Below are positions 59,050-64,000 of a stretch of DNA of 64,000 bases, in pieces (position 1 is the stretch's first letter; every line of letters starts with the position of its first letter). Source of the DNA: Cephalotrichum gorgonifer (Eukaryota > Ascomycota > Sordariomycetes > Microascales > Microascaceae); the NCBI GenBank assembly GCA_900312665.1, contig ONZQ02000015.1, forward strand, positions 124,001 to 188,000. The letters run 5' to 3'. The notes beneath the pieces are model-generated. The model worked only from the letters and a program-made list of their open reading frames with translations, did not search any database and was not told where the DNA came from. The position numbers and the translations under genes are program-made.

Positions 59050-60736
59050 AACTTACGGCCCTTGTTTGAGAACTATCGATGTAAGCGGGGTATCGCGTTG
59101 GCTGGCTTTTTTGCAAACCTCTAAATGGAGGATCCTGCAGCCCATGTTACGGGCCGTGCCAGCGCGTGTTGGTTGCGTTACCTCTCTTAATAGTGGCGGG
59201 TCGCAGCCCGGCCTACAAATACATTATGTGGAACACTTGGCGTCGATTGGCTCAGCTTGCCGCATAATAAGTAGAGCCATCACCACACCTGATTGGGTTG
59301 GTCCCCAATGACTAAAATAATACGACTCAGGTGGTTACTCTATTGAACCTCTTTGTGCTATAACCCCTCCAACTCATTCCGAGTGCTGGGACCGGCTTCC
59401 GTGACCCTCGATAATACGGTTGGCTATATCGTGACGGTAATAAGGTCGGAATCCTGCCAGCCGTTGGTTACAATCGATGGCGCTCAGGGCTTCCCTCTTC
59501 ACATGGATTTGGCCACGTCGGCCGCGAAGGGCAGCAGTCTGGCAGTGGCACCTCCACCGCCGAGACTCGATGGCGAGGACTAACGAATGCTACGGGACCT
59601 GCTGGTATCACCAACACCCGCAGCAGGTAAAACCCCCAATACTACCCTCCAAAAGCAACTCCTCGGAACTGCAGGAACGTCGTACCCGTGCTGCCAAATC
59701 CAGACATTTCTACATCACCGACACTAACAGCTCGCAAAAGTCCCAAAGTTTTACCCGCCGGGACCACTCCAGTCACCAACCGCAGCCCCTGCGTGGCACC
59801 TCCTTACCTAAGGCCCCGATTCTCATTCAACGCCAGATACCACGGCCTTTCCTATAGTCCCGTATGGGCCTATTTGTGCTTTCATCCAACAGCTCGCTAC
59901 CAACGATAGCAACAAGGTTCCAGCGTATCATCGTGGAGCCTGAGTCCGGCCCTCAGTAGGATCGGATGGGAGTCCTGACCATTGATGGTACCGACCCCGA
60001 TTGGCCGCTTCATATGTGGATCCTCAACGCTCTATCGGCCAGCCAACACGCCAACGGGATCAGCCCCCGGATGCGGTAAAGGCCACCTCCACAGTTGGCT
60101 CGAAAGGGCAGTTGTTGGCCTCCTCCGGTCAGAGACATGGCCGCACATATACTGACCGTACCTTTTGGTGCGCGTGTCCAGATTACGGGTTATTGAGTCT
60201 CTTGACTTTATGACACCGGATGCTTTTCATTAGCCTGGGACGGCGTCTCGCGCGGTGGCAAAGGAAGACCTCGATACTGCTAACTATGGCCAATGATATC
60301 CAAGTATCTTTTTTCTGAACCGTAATGGATCTCCTTTACGTTTCCATAGTAAGACATTGCAACCTCTGTGCATGCTTGATAAGAACAAGGAGTTGGATAA
60401 TCGGCCTGTTCCAACCTGCTTGAACCAACTCGAGATGGGCCTGGATCCTACCGGGAACTGGACGCCACCAGCTTCGGAGGATTCTCTTGGCATTTCGCGT
60501 TTGGACCCCAAATATGGAAAATTGAGTTGGCTTCACTTATCGGACATAGGCCGGAGACAAGAACGGAGGGCTAGTCAGAGGAGGAAGCCTAGGTCGTGGA
60601 AACGTTTCAAAGAGCGCCGTACTTAAACCATGGGGTATCCTACCGCTCTCGTCTTCTCTCATCACCAGCCTCGCGTACAGTTCTTATGCGTTCTATGCCG
60701 CCTGCTTTACCTATCAATCGTCACCTATCAGTCGTC
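59050..60736. other. Intergenic tract with possible decayed coding sequence
   Basis: No intact gene. Segments such as GNWTPPASEDSLGISRLDP (frame at 60357-60626) and VTLDNTVGYIVTVIRSES (about 59400) read like coding sequence but are interrupted by stops and frame changes. It may be a relic of a secreted-protein gene next to the intact one at 60.7 kb. Low confidence. Confidence 0.3.
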
Positions 60737-63700
60737 ATGCTTCTCCGCCGCAAAATTGTCACTGTGTCAGTGCTGGGCTTGTCCATCGCGGTGGCTTTTT
60801 CCTTTGCACAGCAGTGTCCAGATGGACAATACTGGTGTCAAGATCGATGCGGAACTGACCTAGATACGTGCTGCCCGACCCCAGATGGGCAGCATAATCT
60901 TTGTGGTCCAGGTGTGTATCCTCACCGACGATTTTCACACCGAAGACCAGATGGAATAACTAATGCAATACATTTCTAGGGGTTATTTGCTGTGGCTTCG
61001 GATGTTGTCCTGATAGTTCCTACACTTGCAATGCCGATTTCAGTTGCACTGGCCCCGGCGGAGAAGTCATCCCTCCAGCTCCCAATTTGCACCTCCCCCC
61101 CACCAACCTTCCTGGGACTGTCCAGGCGGACCCTTTGCCCTCAAATCCTGCCGATTTTGAGAGAGGGGGAGGCGGATCTTTGCCCGCAAGCTCGCCAGAT
61201 AGCCCACCAGACACGGAGGAACCCACACCCCCAAACTCGGTAGCCATTGGCCCCGTCATCGTTGTTAATGGCCAGACTCGAACTCTTGAGCCTATCAGCG
61301 AACCAACAACTATCATAACCCTGGATCACACCTTCACTTTCGACACGCCCCAGAACTCACAGGAAACGGATCCATCCACAATTATTATCTCCTCCGGTGA
61401 AACGGTTACGATCCCGCCTGACACAGGACCTAGAGGGTCTCAAGTCCCCAGCAGCGCTGGCAGTGATGCGCCAGACACGGGCAGGGATTCTGATGACGCC
61501 TTGGAGGGAGATACTGTCACCTTCGGTGAAATGGTCACAATCCAGCCTGAGACAGGACCCAGGGAGTCTCAAGTTCCCAGCACTTCTAATAGTGACGAGC
61601 CAGACCCGGGTGTGGATTCTGACGACACCTCGGAGGGAGGGGCAATAATTCCAAGCCCCGAGTCAAGCGATCAACTAGCGGGCGAGTCGGATACGAACCT
61701 CGTGGGCCCTCCTTCCCAGGAACATGATTCACAGCCTAGTTCCGGCGCTCCTCAAGAACTGATCCCAGGCCAAGAACCTCCCAAGCCCACCCCCGCTCCG
61801 TCTGAAAATGGCGACGATATCACTGCGGAGGGATTTGTGATAAAGACCGAAGAATCGAGCGCTATATCTACGATAACAGCCCTCCCTGTGGGAGCACGGA
61901 TCGAAACCCTCACTGGTGGTTTCACAGAAGGAACTGTGATTACCACGACCTCGTCCGGTAGCAGCGATTCCACCGTCGTGCCAATTATTGTCCCACTTGG
62001 CCTCCCCCCTCTAATTGTAAGTTTTTCTCTCCTCCCCAGTATTGTACGAACATATGACTTCGTAGGGTTTGCGATACCTGGCGCCATTGTGGCCAAGGGC
62101 ATACACCACCAGAAGAAAGGAAAGTAAGACTTGCTAACATCCGGGCGCTACAGTGCTGGGGTTGCATTCCATCTTTCCCGGGTAATATCAGAATCAAAAT
62201 TCCAGAATTTTGCATTGATGTCCTCGGGTTCAAGATCGGCAACTGTCCAGCCGGCGAAGACAATGAGAACAGCGGCGGCGATGAGGCGGGTGGCAACCCT
62301 GGCGAGCCCGAGGACCCCCAGAATCCTGACGAGCCAACATCAACGACCTCATGTACCGCGACGGTCGTTGCAGCCTACGAAAGTGTCTTCTGCTCAGTAA
62401 CGGAGGTAGCAGGGGCAAGAAAACACCGTATGCGTCGCGAGGAACTCACAGATTGTTCAACGCTCGCCTACACCACCACCACGGCCTGCGAAACAGTCGC
62501 CGGCTCCACCACCACGACGATCTTTCCGCAGGAAACTGACCGGAGATGTACCCCCGATACATGTGGCGGCGGCAGTTGCCCTGTCGAGAAGAGGGACTTG
62601 GAGCTTTACAAGCGGATGCGTCCGTGGCCAGAAGAATCACCAGCCGAAAATACATGGGCGGATCCAGCTGACTACGGGGGAAACACGCAGGAGTTTATGA
62701 GAGGTGGTAAGTTATCTCTTGGGTTCCCACATCTAACCGACGTATTAAACAGTTATAATAATTTTAACTATTTATAAATATAGAGGTGGCCACGGCTCAT
62801 GATAAACCGAAAACATTCGTGAGAACCACCGGTTCGCTCGACAGCACCTCAAACTGGCTCCAATTCTCAAACAGGGTCGGCACTATGGGCGTTAAAGGTC
62901 TAATTGGCTGCACAGCTGTCGTCGTCATATCCAGGCAAGGTGCATGGGTCGGCCATTTCTGGGAAAGGGGCTACCAAGAACGGGACGTCGTCCCCTACTT
63001 ACAGACGGGCAAGGCTAAAGTGTATTGGAACCAGTACGGCGTGAAATCGCTGAGGAATAACGACGCACTTGTACCGCACGGGCACATATTCGACGATGCG
63101 AATGAGCCGCGCGTCTTCATCATGGCCCCTCGCGCAGAGGCCGACCTGCCGAACGGAGGGGGACCCGACAACTCCGAGACTGCGGGTGGGAATGTGTTGA
63201 GGTACGAAGACTTCGTCGAAAGGCTGAAGGCAGACTTGAGGAATATCTTCGGTGAGGGATCCACGGTGCCGATAACGACGGTTCAGTACTCGCCCATCAG
63301 GTTCGCGCCCACTCCTGGGGACTGGCGCGACGATGCGTGGGAAACCCATCGAGGGAAGCTTCTGGTCCAGTACCAGCCGGCTCAGGGAACGTGCCGGCCC
63401 GAGGCTAAGTGGCGTGTCTGGTTCGAAGGTCGACGTAAGTGAATCTTTGAAACTCCTCGTGTGTCACTGCAGAATGTCATCCCGGTAGAAAAGGAGCGCT
63501 AATAGAGATTTTCTTTTTAAATGTATAGCCCTTGAAGAGGACCATCAGGATCAGTGGGTCCCCTCCGACAGCCAGAGAATAGCCAAGCGTCAGGAAACCT
63601 GCCCTGATGCCGGAAATGGGGGCCACGATGCCGAAAACGGGGACTCTGGTGCCGGAGATGGAGACGAGTCAACTGATGCGCTCACGGCGACGACGACAGC

Positions 63701-64000
63701 TGCCGAAGAGACTCCCACGCCTACTCCAACTATACTTGAACCCCCCGGACTTGGTCAGGGCGAGTGTAGTGTGGCTCAGGATTGCATGCCAGCAATTATC
63801 TGCACTGGCCGCACGGTGAATGCCTGCGAAGACGGAAAATGCGTGTGCAACCCCCCTTCTGCGGGAGAGCCTAACTGCGCCGCGGCAGCCGATTGCAAAG
63901 AGATCCTCAACTGCGACGACGGGATGGTCGGGAACTGCCAGGGCGGGCAGTGCGTCTGCGAGCCCCCTGAACCTCCAAGTCAACGTCCCACTGACGGCGG
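60737..64000 (+). CDS. Large secreted Cys-rich, Kex2-site protein (3' end outside window)
   Basis: Exons 60737-60911, 60980-62016, 62154-62706, 62784-63434 and 63529 to beyond 64000 join in phase; about 962 residues visible. Signal peptide MLLRRKIVTVSVLGLSIAVA. A Cys-rich N-terminal module (CCPTPDG, ICCGFGCCPDSS) is followed by about 300 Ser/Thr/Pro/Glu-rich residues with TVIT-type segments, and a Cys/Thr-rich part (TSCTATVVAAYES, STLAYTTTTACETV). Next is a domain with GLIGCTAVVVISRQGAWVGH then FWERG, seen in large fungal secreted proteins. The tail has at least two similar Cys modules ending GKCVCNPP and GQCVCEPP. Dibasic sites (VEKR, ELYKR, AKRQ) suggest Kex2 cleavage into several chains, as in killer-protein precursors. 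No catalytic domain seen. Function unknown. Confidence 0.72.

Noticed and set aside
62182..62205. Candidate 24-bp intron with GT...CAG ends in the last gene
   Set aside because: Too short for splicing, divisible by three and stop-free; read as coding.

Overview
The window is nuclear DNA of a filamentous ascomycete, most likely a Sordariomycete. The genes are split by short GT-AG introns (about 50-150 bp, one of 308 bp) with CTAAC or TACTAAC branch sites. Coding GC is high, and the content is typical of such fungi: a HET-domain protein, a HeLo-like protein, a PTH11/rhodopsin-like receptor, a CBM1 protein and a tannase/feruloyl esterase. All exon structures below were derived by hand from reading frame, splice consensus and phase; no database search was run.

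Layout. 0-9 kb: the 3' part of the proteasome subunit gene RPN2; a HeLo-like/pseudokinase gene facing an active-looking kinase-WD40 fusion; and JIP5. 9-18 kb: a GH18 chitinase-like gene, a four-helix MARVEL-like membrane protein, a small RPEL actin-binding protein and a small Ser/Tyr-rich protein, separated by long non-coding stretches. 21-32 kb: an ER FKBP (FKB2), a Trk-type potassium transporter with a disturbed 5' end, DNA polymerase kappa, a single-pass membrane protein with a cysteine-rich tail and a Nudix hydrolase. 31.9-34 kb: a large secreted Gly-rich repeat protein. 34-37.5 kb: a gene-free island of unusual texture. 37.5-41.3 kb: another four-helix membrane protein, an intron-containing tRNA-Lys and a small CBM1 protein. 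44.6-46.5 kb: a GMC oxidoreductase. 49.7-64 kb: an accessory block with a rhodopsin-like receptor, a HET protein, a tannase/feruloyl esterase, a DUF4267-like protein, an ankyrin protein, a tract that may be decayed coding sequence and a large Kex2-site-rich secreted protein that runs off the end.

The most interesting unit is the divergent pair at 2.2-7.1 kb. One gene has an N-terminal HeLo-like helical domain followed by a kinase fold that has lost its catalytic motifs, the same order as in the necroptosis executioner MLKL. The other joins an intact Ser/Thr kinase to near-identical 126-bp WD40 repeats, a sensor-like array. Together they could form a kinase-to-pseudokinase cell-death module. 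One WD40 repeat in the array has slipped into another reading frame through two compensating deletions.
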